A DNA stretch of 64,000 nt from JBPRGG01 sp051418075 (GTDB lineage: Bacteria > Bacteroidota > Bacteroidia > Cytophagales > Cyclobacteriaceae), in contig JBPRGG010000134.1 in NCBI GenBank assembly GCA_051418075.1, positions 1 to 64,000 on the forward strand, read 5' to 3'. Below the pieces are notes generated by a model, which saw only the letters and a program-made list of their open reading frames with translations, was not told the origin of the DNA and did not search any database. Shown piece after piece: positions 17,999 through 27,667 of this stretch; the first letter of the stretch is position 1, and each line of letters opens with the position of its first letter. The position numbers and the translations under genes were made by a program.

Positions 17999-18841
17999 AT
18001 GAAAAAAACGCTCATTATTATTATCTTCCTGTCCCTCTGCTTGAAGGCATTTAGCCAAATGGAACCGGAAACACCGGTTGACCAGTGGACCAACAAAAAG
18101 ATCCTGCTGATTGGGGCTCATCCGGATGATGACTCTTATTCCTATGGTACCCTGGCCATGTTGCAGGAAAACGGAAACCAAATCCATGTGCTGATTATGA
18201 CCACGGGTAATGTGGGCACCAAAGATCCTAATCTGAGCCGGGATGACCTGGCAAAAATACGACGCCAGGAGGAAATCAATGCGCTGGCCGATCTGGGAAT
18301 ACCAGAAGATCATTACATCAACCTGGGATATACTGATGGTATGTTGGAATTTGCTGATAAGGAAGAAGTGGTAAGACAATTGGTGTATCATATCCGGGAA
18401 ATACAGCCGGATGTATTATTTGCCTTTGATCCTGGCTATGGATATCAGCGGTGGCGTAAATCAGATCACCGGGCTGCCTCCTACTTAGCTGCTGATGCAG
18501 CCAGGGCAGCAGAATGGCGGCTTCTATTTCCCGGCCAAATCATTCATGATGGATTGGAGGCCCATGTGATCCCGGAATACATGTTTTATGATTCTGTGGA
18601 AGAGGATGTCAATCTATGGGTGGATATTTCAGGTTTCGAGCAAAAAAAGATTGATGCCACTTCCCGGCACCTGAGCCAGTTCAGTTCAGCCTGGGAAAAT
18701 TACCAGGAAAACCTGCCTCAGGCAGAAATAGATGACCTGAAAAACCGGGTCAAACAAAGAATTAAAACTAAAGAGGGAAAACCAGTGGAGTACTTTCGCT
18801 ATTATACCGGAATTCCCGATGGCATCGGAAAAAGACAATAA
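17999..18841 (+). CDS. Secreted PIG-L family deacetylase
   Basis: 280 aa with a signal peptide (residues 1-19). The LmbE/PIG-L zinc motif is A40-H41-P42-D43-D44, with the third ligand at His157 in KSDHRAA. These enzymes remove N-acetyl groups from GlcNAc-type sugars or related amides. An extracytoplasmic location next to a fucosidase suggests action on imported or surface glycan fragments, but the substrate cannot be read from the sequence. It has its own promoter upstream. The downstream esterase gene is separated by 87 bp with a second -7 element. Confidence 0.88.
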   Translation: MKKTLIIIIFLSLCLKAFSQMEPETPVDQWTNKKILLIGAHPDDDSYSYGTLAMLQENGNQIHVLIMTTGNVGTKDPNLSRDDLAKIRRQEEINALADLGIPEDHYINLGYTDGMLEFADKEEVVRQLVYHIREIQPDVLFAFDPGYGYQRWRKSDHRAASYLAADAARAAEWRLLFPGQIIHDGLEAHVIPEYMFYDSVEEDVNLWVDISGFEQKKIDATSRHLSQFSSAWENYQENLPQAEIDDLKNRVKQRIKTKEGKPVEYFRYYTGIPDGIGKRQ

Positions 18842-18896
18842 TGTAGATTTTACCAGCTCAAATTAAAAGTTTCTGGTACTTTTATCAGGTTTATAT

Positions 18897-18904
18897 TAAA
18901 TTTG
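18897..18904 (+). promoter_or_regulatory. -7 element upstream of the acetyl-esterase-like gene
   Basis: An exact TAAATTTG lies 24 nt before the ATG at 18929. The -33 match is poor (CTG at about 20 nt spacing). Confidence 0.4.
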
Positions 18905-18928
18905 ATCTAAAGCCTATCTTATTTTATT

Positions 18929-20095
18929 ATGAAAAATGTTTTAGATCAAATTTTAATTATTTTTTTATTACTGAACTCCTTTAATGGTTTAGCTCAAACA
19001 AACATGCTTTGCCAGGGTCGTTACTGGACGGAAGATGAAGCCAACCTCAAAATGAAGGAGTTCAGCCGGCAATGGCATGATAAGGCCAGTTGGGAAGCCA
19101 GGGCAGAAATGATCAGAGAGGGGCTGATCAAAGGAATGAAACTGGAACAAATGCCGGATATCAAAGGAAATTTCAACCCCATTATCAGGAACTATCGGGA
19201 AATGGATGGCTATTCAGTAGAAAATATAGCCATTGAAAGTTTTCCCGGATTCTATATTACCGGAAATCTCTATCGGCCATTGGCTAAAAGTGATCAGTAT
19301 CCGGCCATTCTATGTCCCCACGGACATAAAGAAGACAAAAGGCTGATTGAAGATGTACAGGTAAGAAGTGCGGTTTTGGCCAGGATGGGTGCCATTGTAT
19401 TTGCCTATGACATGGTAGGTCGGGGGGAAGCCTTGCAGGTGGATCATTATATACCCATTGCTTTACTTTTGCAAACCTGGAACAGCCGTAGAGTACTTGA
19501 ATACCTGCTGGACAGGGATGATGTAGATCCCGAACGCATTGGTATGACCGGTGGTTCCGGTGGAGGCACTCAAACTTTTATGCTGGCCGCAATTGATGAC
19601 CGGATCAAAGTGTCAGTGCCGGTAGTACAGGTATCAGCCCATTTTTTTGGCGGATGCGTTTGCGAGAGTGGTATGCCGGTACATAAAAGTGAGAATCATC
19701 AAACCAATAACGTAGAAATTGCCGCTCTTTGCGCTCCCAGACCAATGTTGTTGATTTCCAATGGCGCAGACTGGACCCGAAATACTCCCCGGGTTGAATA
19801 TCCGTATATACAAAAAGTTTACGCTTTGTATGATGCTGAACATAAAGCAGAACATGTTCACCTGCCTGCAGAAATTCATGATTATGGCTACAGTAAACGC
19901 ACAGCAGCTTATAATTTCCTGGCCCACCATCTTGGTCTGAATTACCGGGCCATACCTTATCAGAATGGTTATCAGGAAGATTTTGTGAAGGTATTACCTA
20001 AACAGGATCTGATGGTATTTACACCAGAAAATCCCTGGCCGGCAGATGCTTTGATGGGTGATCAGGCTGTTATGGATTACCTGGATATCAGGTAA
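18929..20095 (+). CDS. Secreted alpha/beta hydrolase, acetyl(xylan) esterase-like
   Basis: 388 aa with a signal peptide (residues ~1-22, ending LAQ). The alpha/beta-hydrolase core has an oxyanion-side CPHGH (residues 129-133), nucleophile Ser210 in TGGSGGGTQ and a likely catalytic His in EIHDYGYSKR near the C-terminus. Family relatives are annotated as acetylxylan esterases. De-O-acetylation of a polysaccharide would fit the neighbouring deacetylase, fucosidase and sulfatase. A peptidase role is possible but less likely. Confidence 0.78.
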   Translation: MKNVLDQILIIFLLLNSFNGLAQTNMLCQGRYWTEDEANLKMKEFSRQWHDKASWEARAEMIREGLIKGMKLEQMPDIKGNFNPIIRNYREMDGYSVENIAIESFPGFYITGNLYRPLAKSDQYPAILCPHGHKEDKRLIEDVQVRSAVLARMGAIVFAYDMVGRGEALQVDHYIPIALLLQTWNSRRVLEYLLDRDDVDPERIGMTGGSGGGTQTFMLAAIDDRIKVSVPVVQVSAHFFGGCVCESGMPVHKSENHQTNNVEIAALCAPRPMLLISNGADWTRNTPRVEYPYIQKVYALYDAEHKAEHVHLPAEIHDYGYSKRTAAYNFLAHHLGLNYRAIPYQNGYQEDFVKVLPKQDLMVFTPENPWPADALMGDQAVMDYLDIR

Positions 20096-20257
20096 TCCCA
20101 ATCCCTGCTTTTAGCCCTGATATACTTCTGCCCGATTGAAAAATCAGTAATTCTTAACCTTAAACTGAAGGTTTTATTTTTTTCAGGTGACTGCATTGTT
20201 ATCACAAAATAACCGAAATCTTTAACCCTTCCCGGATTTTTGGTATTTTAGCCTAAT

Positions 20258-21646
20258 ATGCGTAAAAATATGAAATTCCTGAATTTAAATCCCGGCCTAA
20301 CCAAGCATTGGTTATTACTGTTTTTAATTGCCTGTCAACCTGAATCCAACCAGGAAGAAAGCCTGTTTACGGACCGGCCTCCCAATATTATATTCATCAT
20401 GGCTGATGATCTGGGATACGGCGATTTAGGCAGTTATGGGCAAAAACTGATCCAAACTCCAAACCTGGACCAGATAGCAGCAGAAGGCATCAGATTTACC
20501 CAGGCTTATGCCGGTTCCACGGTTTGCGCTCCTTCCCGCAGTGTATTAATGACGGGGCAACATACCGGCCACACCAGGGTTAGGGGTAATTTTGCCAAAG
20601 TAGGTGGGGTACCACCCCAGGGTCGTCTACCCCTGATGGCGGAAGATACTACTGTGGCTGAAGTTTTAAAACAAGCTGGCTATATCAATGGTATTACCGG
20701 GAAATGGGGACTGGGAGAGCCTGGCTCCAGTGGCATTCCAACCAGGCAGGGGTTTGATCAGTGGCTTGGTTATCTCAACCAGAGAAATGCCCACAGTTAT
20801 TATCCGGAATATTTATGGCGAAACCAGGATTCTCTGGTGCTGGAAGGCAATCTGAATGGGCAAAGGCAGGTTTATACCCATGAACTGTTTACGGATTTTG
20901 CCCTGAATTTTATACAGGAAAATAAAGACACTACCTTCTTCCTTTATCTTCCCTATACGATTCCACATGATGCCCTGGAAGTACCTGATCAGGACCCATA
21001 CCAGCTTAGGGAATGGACAGAACAGCAAAAAACCTACGCTGCCATGGTGACCAGGATGGATAAAGATGTGGGTATGATCCTTAGTTTATTAAAAGAACTG
21101 AATATTGATGATAATACCGTCACATTTTTCTGTTCTGATAATGGCGCGGCCCGACGATGGGAAGATCTGTTTAATAGTTCCGGACAATTAAAAGGAAATA
21201 AAAGAGATATGTATGAAGGTGGAATCCGTACCCCCATGATCGTCAGATACCCGGGAAAGATCAAACCCAGACTGGATCAGAATACTGTCTGGTATTTTGC
21301 CGATGTGTTACCTACCCTGGCTGATTTTGCCGGAGTAAATCCACCTCGAAATATAGATGGCATCAGCCTTTATCCCATCCTTATGGAAGAAGAAGTTCGA
21401 TTACCTGAACGATTCCTATATTGGGAATTCTATGAAAGGGGTTTTCAACAAGCAGTTCGCTGGAAAAACTGGAAGGCGGTAAAATTATCTTCCCAGGCTG
21501 ACTGGGAACTTTACGATCTGTCCATTGATATTTCAGAAAACAATGATCTGTCTGGGATGCATCCGGAAGTGTTGGCAGTTATAGAAGCTTATGTGGAAAT
21601 CCATCGGGAAGATTCACCCCACTGGCCCAATCCACAGGGCGAATAA
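20258..21646 (+). CDS. Sulfatase (arylsulfatase A-like), lipoprotein
   Basis: 462 aa. A lipoprotein signal ends LIAC26. The core starts PPNIIFIMADDLGYGDLGSYG (first metal-ligand Asp pair at 50-51), with formylglycine motif C90-A-P-S-R94. A KWGLG segment (residues ~149-153) and the FFCSDNGA metal ligands (~288-295) complete the active site. It hydrolyses sulfate esters. Substrate subfamily (S1_x) cannot be assigned by eye. ATG codons at 20258 and 20270 are both possible starts. No partner gene is adjacent downstream. Confidence 0.92.
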   Translation: MRKNMKFLNLNPGLTKHWLLLFLIACQPESNQEESLFTDRPPNIIFIMADDLGYGDLGSYGQKLIQTPNLDQIAAEGIRFTQAYAGSTVCAPSRSVLMTGQHTGHTRVRGNFAKVGGVPPQGRLPLMAEDTTVAEVLKQAGYINGITGKWGLGEPGSSGIPTRQGFDQWLGYLNQRNAHSYYPEYLWRNQDSLVLEGNLNGQRQVYTHELFTDFALNFIQENKDTTFFLYLPYTIPHDALEVPDQDPYQLREWTEQQKTYAAMVTRMDKDVGMILSLLKELNIDDNTVTFFCSDNGAARRWEDLFNSSGQLKGNKRDMYEGGIRTPMIVRYPGKIKPRLDQNTVWYFADVLPTLADFAGVNPPRNIDGISLYPILMEEEVRLPERFLYWEFYERGFQQAVRWKNWKAVKLSSQADWELYDLSIDISENNDLSGMHPEVLAVIEAYVEIHREDSPHWPNPQGE

Positions 21647-22233
21647 AGATGCTGGAGGGAAATAAAAAAAACCGGACCCCAAGAGAACCAGCTATGAATT
21701 TTCTGAGGTACCGGCTTTTCAGACCAAAAACAACCTAAATCAAAAAGAGCTAATATTTTTCATTTTTAAAGTCTTTTAAAACACAAGGCTTAAAGCCCCC
21801 GGTTCAGAATTTAAACCAGCTAAAACATCCCTTACCGAGAGCCTAAACCTTGCTTTTCCTAAATATGTGTTAACCACATGCACGTAGCTATTTGCAAACC
21901 TTCTGCCAATAAAAATATTTGTTGATATTCAGTTAGTTAGAGTTTGTGCGGGTTGAATTTTAGTGTTAATTTGACACTGGATTCCCATTTTGGGCAAAAA
22001 AACATAGCGTCATTTTATCAAAAAATTTCCACGGAAGCATATTTCCTTGTATTCCAGCGCATTACGACTATTCAGTCAAAACAAACCGTATAAGTCCAAT
22101 CCTTGGTACAACCATCGAATTAAGTCCGCTGATAAAGGTTGGAATTCAAAATTTTGAAATTTTTCTACAATGATTTATTTATTCACCAGTTATTTAATAG
22201 TGTTATGTGTTGTTTCTTTATAAAATAAAGTGT
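21647..22233. other. Long intergenic region with a strong minus-strand terminator
   Basis: 587 bp without a credible ORF. It holds a terminator-like hairpin near the left end (see separate entry), a possible plus-strand promoter-like TTTG-N17-AGAGTTTG at about 21918-21945, and nothing else recognisable. A minus-strand non-coding RNA ending at the hairpin is possible. I see no tRNA, tmRNA or RNase P signature. Confidence 0.4.
21662..21716 (-). terminator. Terminator hairpin with oligo-U on the minus strand
   Basis: CCGG and CCGG ends (21671-21674 and 21711-21714) close an interrupted stem of about 14 pairs. On the minus strand it is followed by eight T residues. On the plus strand only TTTT follows. 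No annotated minus-strand gene reads into it; it may also serve the plus-strand sulfatase. Confidence 0.6.
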
Positions 22234-22641
22234 ATGAAATATTTCGTGGCTATAGGGCTGTTTTTTATTTTTTTGTCAACCAATTCCATAGCCCAAAATC
22301 GTAAAGACGTATCAAAGGCCCCTAAAGACCGTTACCAGGAGGTACCATCCAGCCGGGATCCGGGAAGTTCTGCTACTGAGCTATCTGCTGAAAAGCAAAA
22401 GGGAAAAGCTGAAAAGGCAAGTAGCAGAAAGAGGAGATTTAACTATACCAAATATTACGATCAGAAGGTCAAAGAATATGAGCAAAGGATGGAGGCTGCG
22501 GCTAAAAGATATAAAAAAATGCAAAAGGAATTACAAAAACCTCAATATTCCGACCCATCTTATTTCGGCCATAAAAGAAAGCCAAAAAAGCGTCCTCCGG
22601 GAAAGAAAAAGTTCTGCAAAGAATGTGGCATTGTACATTAG
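22234..22641 (+). CDS. Small secreted lysine-rich protein, function unknown
   Basis: 135 aa from the ATG at 22234. The frame is open to 22207, but only this start gives a signal peptide (residues 1-19, ending SIAQ). The mature part is highly charged and basic. Its centre (residues ~65-100) is predicted to form a helix or coiled coil (YDQKVKEYEQRMEAAAKRYK). The C-terminus is a lysine/proline-rich tail ending KKFCKECGIVH with a CxxC pair. No family is recognised. Similar short basic secreted proteins occur in Bacteroidota without known function. It is monocistronic after a long non-coding stretch. Confidence 0.6.
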   Translation: MKYFVAIGLFFIFLSTNSIAQNRKDVSKAPKDRYQEVPSSRDPGSSATELSAEKQKGKAEKASSRKRRFNYTKYYDQKVKEYEQRMEAAAKRYKKMQKELQKPQYSDPSYFGHKRKPKKRPPGKKKFCKECGIVH

Positions 22642-22697
22642 GCTATAATTATCTATAAAAAGCCTGGATAACAAGCTTAAAATAACTTATAATGATG

Positions 22698-22705
22698 TAA
22701 TTTTG
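22698..22705 (+). promoter_or_regulatory. -7 element upstream of the M3 peptidase gene
   Basis: An exact TAATTTTG lies 26 nt before the ATG at 22732. The -33 element is not clear. Confidence 0.4.
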
Positions 22706-22731
22706 AACTATCTTAATTCAAAAATAAGACC

Positions 22732-24615
22732 ATGAAACCTATAAACATTATTTTTTTTATGATGACTATCGCATTCTTTAACCATCTGAATGTAAAGGGG
22801 CAAACCAAAGACAGGCAGGATCTGGAAGAAAAATACACCTGGAATCTGGAAGATATTTTCTCCAGCCATGCCGCCTGGGAGGAACAAAAACAAAAATTAA
22901 CCAACCAATTGCCTCAATTAGATCAATATCAGGGTAAGCTGGACAATTCGGCCCAAACTTTATTTGAAGTGCTGAACCTATTGTCAGAGCTACAAAAAGA
23001 TCTGACCAGATTATACAGTTATGCTTCCATGTATTCTGACCAGGATACCCGAAAGTCAGAATTTTTAAGTATGAAGCAGGAAATCCAGCAGGTTTTTACA
23101 GATTTTGCTGCCAAAGTGTCTTACGTTGAGCCGGAAATCCTGAAGATGGACCGTACCACCATAGAAAACTTTTTGGAACAAAATCCGAAACTGCAAGTCT
23201 ACAGCTTTTATCTTAATGACCTGATGCGTAAAAAGGATCATCGGGGCACAGCTGGTGAAGAAAAAATTATTGCAGATGCCAGTTTGATAGCTGGAAATTC
23301 TGCCAGCACCTTCAACATCTTTTCTAACGCCGAATTTCCTTATCCCGAGATTACACTGTCCAGTGGAGAATCTGTGAAGCTGAATCAGGCCAACTTTGCC
23401 CTTCACCGGGCCACCTCTCAACGGGACGACCGACAAAAAGTATTTGATGCTTTTTTTAACAGCTTGGGAAATTTCAACAAAACTTTCGGCACCCAATTAT
23501 ATGGGAATCTTAAGAAAGATCTTTTCTATACCAGGGCCAGGAACTATGAATCAACCCTTGCCAGCGCCTTAGATGCCAATAATATTCCTACAGAAGTTTA
23601 TCATAGCCTGGTGAAAAATGTAAATAATAACCTGGAAACATTTCATCGTTATCTTAAACTGAGAAAAAGAATGATGGGGCTGGACGAATTACATTATTAT
23701 GATCTTTATGCCCCGTTAGTGAAAGATGTAGATCTGACTTATTCGGTAGAAGAAGCACAGGCCAATATTCTGCAATCCCTCAGACCGTTAGGCGAAGGAT
23801 ATGTTCAAACAGTAGAAAAAGCATTCAACAATCGCTGGATTGATATGTATCCCACCGAAGGTAAGAGATCCGGAGCTTATTCCAATGGTTCTATTTATGA
23901 TGTTCATCCTTACATCCTGATGAATTACAATGAAAAGTACGATGACATGAGTACTTTGACCCATGAGTTGGGACATACCATGCAAAGCTATCTGTCCAAC
24001 CAGAATCAACCCTATCCATTGGCCGATTATCCTATTTTTGTGGCAGAAGTAGCTTCCACATTCAATGAGGCCTTATTGATTGATTATGTCTTGAATAGAA
24101 TAAAGGATGACAATATCCGGTTGTCCATTCTTGGGAACTATCTGGAAGGTGCCAAAGGTACCCTTTTCAGGCAAACCCAGTTTGCCGAGTTTGAATTGAA
24201 GATCCATGAAATGGTAGAACAAGGTAAATCACTCACCGGAGATGATTTCAATCAGATTTACCTGGACCTGACCAAAAAATACTATGGACATGATCAGGAC
24301 ATTTGTAAGGTGGATGATTATATCGCTTATGAATGGTCCTATATTCCACATTTCTACTATAATTTTTATGTCTACCAATATGCCACTTCATTTACTGCAT
24401 CACAGGCATTGTCTGAAAAAGTATTGGCCGGAGATCAAAATGCTACCAAAGACTATCTGAGTTTCCTGTCTGCCGGTGGATCTAAATATCCAATCGAACT
24501 GTTGCAGGATGCCGGAGTAGATATGACTAATTCAGCCCCTTTTGACCTTACCATCAATAAGCTCAACCGGGTGATGGATGAAATGGAAAAGATCCTGGAT
24601 GATATGGATCAATAG
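22732..24615 (+). CDS. pepF: Oligoendopeptidase F-like M3 metallopeptidase, exported
   Basis: 627 aa. A hydrophobic N-terminus (residues 4-23, ending VKG-Q) suggests export, unlike classical cytoplasmic PepF. The protein is mostly helical. The zinc site is H411-E412-LG-H415 with the third ligand Glu439 in FVAEVASTFNEALL, diagnostic of family M3B. It degrades oligopeptides, probably in the periplasm. Length matches the ~600 aa family norm. It is followed by a perfect intrinsic terminator. Confidence 0.92.
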   Translation: MKPINIIFFMMTIAFFNHLNVKGQTKDRQDLEEKYTWNLEDIFSSHAAWEEQKQKLTNQLPQLDQYQGKLDNSAQTLFEVLNLLSELQKDLTRLYSYASMYSDQDTRKSEFLSMKQEIQQVFTDFAAKVSYVEPEILKMDRTTIENFLEQNPKLQVYSFYLNDLMRKKDHRGTAGEEKIIADASLIAGNSASTFNIFSNAEFPYPEITLSSGESVKLNQANFALHRATSQRDDRQKVFDAFFNSLGNFNKTFGTQLYGNLKKDLFYTRARNYESTLASALDANNIPTEVYHSLVKNVNNNLETFHRYLKLRKRMMGLDELHYYDLYAPLVKDVDLTYSVEEAQANILQSLRPLGEGYVQTVEKAFNNRWIDMYPTEGKRSGAYSNGSIYDVHPYILMNYNEKYDDMSTLTHELGHTMQSYLSNQNQPYPLADYPIFVAEVASTFNEALLIDYVLNRIKDDNIRLSILGNYLEGAKGTLFRQTQFAEFELKIHEMVEQGKSLTGDDFNQIYLDLTKKYYGHDQDICKVDDYIAYEWSYIPHFYYNFYVYQYATSFTASQALSEKVLAGDQNATKDYLSFLSAGGSKYPIELLQDAGVDMTNSAPFDLTINKLNRVMDEMEKILDDMDQ

Positions 24616-24637
24616 CAATAATATGTAATCAAATTAT

Positions 24638-24670
24638 AGCCGCTTCCCCAGATCAGGAAGCGGCTTTTTT
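24638..24670 (+). terminator. Intrinsic terminator of pepF
   Basis: A perfect 10-bp stem AGCCGCTTCC/GGAAGCGGCT (24638-24647, 24656-24665) with an 8-nt loop runs into TTTTTT. Confidence 0.92.
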
Positions 24671-24772
24671 GGTCAATTTTTATTGTTGTTATAATTGCCT
24701 TTTTTGACAGAAACCATGATTTTATTATACCAGTTGCCAATTTTGTCAGGAGTAAGTGGATTATCAGGTTTT

Positions 24773-27070
24773 CTAATATTCCTTTAAATAGCAATAAAAT
24801 TGTGAACCATGCCCCTCCTTACTTTCTACCTTAATATATCCGCCATTTCGTTCTATGAAATTTTTAATAATGAACAAGCCGATACCTGTTCCTGAGGCCT
24901 TATCTGTCAACCTTTTAAATGGTCTAAAAAGCAGGTTTTTATTGTATTCCAGGTTAATACCGATTCCATTATCCTGGACAGTTAATAATACATGATGGGC
25001 CAGCCGCTCAACGGAAATATGTACTTCAAGCTGTTTTTGGTCATCCCGGTATTTAATAGCATTGGTGATCAGGTTCTTTAAGATGCTTTCCAGAAAGATT
25101 TCGTTGTAGGAGATTGTCTTCAATCCTTTGATTTCATAATGTATTTCTCCACCACATGCTTTTACTTCCTGGTCAAAATCATGGATTAGCTCATTCAGGG
25201 TATTGGCCAGGTCTATGGACCTGAACTGCTGTGATACGTCTTGCTGGGCTCTGATAATTTCTGACATACCCTGGATCACATTAGCCAAACGATCTATCAT
25301 TTTTTTAAGGCTGGGGAAGTAATTTGTTTTATCCTGGGTGGATTTGGCATTGTTGATTAAGTCCATCATGATCTGTAAATTCTTAACCGGAGACCTAAGA
25401 TCATGGGCGGCCATATACAGCAAGTTTTCCATGAACTCGTTTAAACGATTAAGCTGCATATTCTTATGTTCCAAAAGTTGATTGGCTGACAGAATCTCAT
25501 TCTCCATCGACTTGCGGGTAGATATATCGATGCCAATTCCAACCTGACGACCATCAGGAATAGAAACATTGGCCCAACTGGTCTCTATAGATTTTCCCCA
25601 TTTGGTCATAAATTTAAAATCCCTAAAACCAGATTGTAATGATTGCATATATTTTTGTACCATGGCTCTGTATTCCTGGTCTGGATAGGCCCTTTCCATT
25701 ATATTTTGCTGATCATCTTCATTCCAACCGGTTAGTTTTTCAAAGGCTTTATTCGCACGTATCGTTTTCAATTCAGGGTCATATATTACCAGCATAACAG
25801 GAATAGAGTCAACAATAGTTTTCAATAAATCATGCTCATTTCTGTTCTTCTCCTGCAACAATTTATTCTCGGTAATATCAGTATTGGTTCCAATCCAGCG
25901 TATCACTTTGCCCTGCTGGTCTTTAATAGGCAAGACACGACATAAAAACCATCTGTAATCGTTATTTTTTCCTTTCAGCGGAATGGTATTCTCCCATTTC
26001 TCCCCACTTTGCCAGGCCAACCTGATTTGTTTCACAACGCTTTCCAGGTGTTCCGGATGCAGGATCTTGGTCCATCCCCATCCTTCCATTTCCGGTAGTG
26101 TGGTTCCTGTATAGTCAAACCATCTTTTATTGCACCAGAAGATAGCCCCATCAGGGTAAGCCATCCAGGTAAGCTGAGAGATATTATCTGCCAAAGAATG
26201 AAAGCGATCTTCACTTTCCTTTCGTTCCAACTCAGCCCTCATGGCTAATGTAATATCTTTAAAGGTGATAATTACCCCTAATAATTTATGATGGATATTA
26301 TAGATAGGTGCAGCACTGGACTCAAACCACAAAATTTCTTTATCATAGATATATAACTTCAACTTTTGGTTTTTGACAGTTAATCCCTGATAAGCCTTCA
26401 TGATTGGGAGATCCTTGTACTTGATAAATTTCCCCTGTTCGTCCTCAGCTTTAATATTTTTTGATAGCCTGGACCGGTCTTTTTCATCCAGTTTTTGTAA
26501 TAAGATCCGGTTGGCTTCTTCATTACAATAAGTGATCCTACCTTTTGGATCAAAAATCAGAACTCCTTCCAGCATAGCATTCAATGCGGTTCTGATCTGG
26601 ATCTGCTGATCTTCATTGTTTTTGATCAACTGATGCAGGTCTTTTTCTATTGTTTTATGCTGGGTAATATCTGTGACTGTTTCCTGGGCTCCAATCACTT
26701 CATTTTGATCATTGCACAAAGGCTGGTACTTAACCTTATACATTCTAATCTGGTTGTTCTGGTCTACCAGATTTCTGAATACTTCAATAGTTTCACCTTG
26801 TAAGGACCGACTCCACAAAGCAACTGCATCCATTTGATTATCAGGCAAGTGGCCTAAAACATTGATGACATTTGCCCCCTTTTCCAGTTGCAGCCCATAC
26901 AAGCCTTCAAATTCCAACCGGTAATTTTCATTAAAGATCAAGTAATTAAATTCTTTGTCAATTACAGCTATCTGATTGTCCACAGAATCCAATACAGAAT
27001 TAAAGATAATATCAGTAATATTTTGCATATTTAATGGCTCCCGGTTGTGAGGCAGGAGAAATTTAGTCAT
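24773..27070 (-). CDS. Cytosolic multi-PAS sensor histidine kinase
   Basis: 765 aa with no membrane segment. About four PAS domains span residues ~20-140, 155-280, 288-405 and 413-522; the third has the PAS_3/PAC look (WMAYPDGAIFWCNKRWFDYTG). HisKA carries the phospho-acceptor His556 in AAHDLRSPVKN. The HATPase domain has N box ILKNLITNAIKY, G1 DNGIGI and G2 GTGIGLFIIKNF. It has no receiver domain and no adjacent response regulator, so it is an orphan kinase. It probably senses an intracellular or redox/light signal through PAS. Met15 is an alternative start. Confidence 0.92.
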   Translation of the reverse strand: MTKFLLPHNREPLNMQNITDIIFNSVLDSVDNQIAVIDKEFNYLIFNENYRLEFEGLYGLQLEKGANVINVLGHLPDNQMDAVALWSRSLQGETIEVFRNLVDQNNQIRMYKVKYQPLCNDQNEVIGAQETVTDITQHKTIEKDLHQLIKNNEDQQIQIRTALNAMLEGVLIFDPKGRITYCNEEANRILLQKLDEKDRSRLSKNIKAEDEQGKFIKYKDLPIMKAYQGLTVKNQKLKLYIYDKEILWFESSAAPIYNIHHKLLGVIITFKDITLAMRAELERKESEDRFHSLADNISQLTWMAYPDGAIFWCNKRWFDYTGTTLPEMEGWGWTKILHPEHLESVVKQIRLAWQSGEKWENTIPLKGKNNDYRWFLCRVLPIKDQQGKVIRWIGTNTDITENKLLQEKNRNEHDLLKTIVDSIPVMLVIYDPELKTIRANKAFEKLTGWNEDDQQNIMERAYPDQEYRAMVQKYMQSLQSGFRDFKFMTKWGKSIETSWANVSIPDGRQVGIGIDISTRKSMENEILSANQLLEHKNMQLNRLNEFMENLLYMAAHDLRSPVKNLQIMMDLINNAKSTQDKTNYFPSLKKMIDRLANVIQGMSEIIRAQQDVSQQFRSIDLANTLNELIHDFDQEVKACGGEIHYEIKGLKTISYNEIFLESILKNLITNAIKYRDDQKQLEVHISVERLAHHVLLTVQDNGIGINLEYNKNLLFRPFKRLTDKASGTGIGLFIIKNFIERNGGYIKVESKEGHGSQFYCYLKEY

Positions 27071-27667
27071 TTTTTATTGATGAAATCAGAAGATTCGGTT
27101 TAATAAGATATGCTTTATAGAAAACTATATCTTAAGAAGCCATTCAAAATTTTTATTGCCTCCTCAATTAAAATTGAAAATCCTGATTACACCTAACACA
27201 TTTTACAATATAATATTGCGCACTTTAAGCAACAGCTTGTCTATTATCTTCAAAGGATCCTGTATCTTTAGTTTATCCTGTTAAACCTATAATTGGAAAC
27301 ACGATTTTACAGAATAAAAATATACCTATTATTCTTATTTTTATATATGGAAGGAATAATCGGATTTTATGTATCCACAGGGCAGAGTTTGGGGGCGATT
27401 TTATAAAGAAAATATTTGAATAACCTTTATTTAACCCCTTGGAGATCATAGCTGATTTCATATAATGCTTTAGATTGCTGTGCAAACCTTAGGTTAATAT
27501 TAAAGAAATTTTACAACTAATACTAATATTTTCACTTCTAATTTGGCTATTGAAAATCAGGAATATAAATAAGGTTTATTTTCAGAAAGGATAAAATACA
27601 GAGTTATAAGGAATACATTCACCTGGATCCAGAGCCATAAATGTGGCGAAAATAAGGGAGCATGCTT
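27071..27667. other. Long AT-rich intergenic region
   Basis: About 600 bp between murF (stop side) and the histidine kinase (start side), both on the minus strand. Apart from the kinase promoter at 27120-27148 I see no gene, RNA or repeat. Short frames inside it lack coding character. Confidence 0.5.
27120..27148 (-). promoter_or_regulatory. Promoter of the histidine kinase gene
   Basis: On the minus strand, TTTG (27145-27148), a 17-nt spacer and TAGTTTTC (27120-27127) match the Bacteroidota promoter form. The predicted start lies about 43 nt before the ATG. Confidence 0.55.

Noticed and set aside
27273..27485. 70-codon minus-strand frame in the murF-kinase gap
   Set aside because: AT-rich, no start context, no recognisable product; treated as non-coding.
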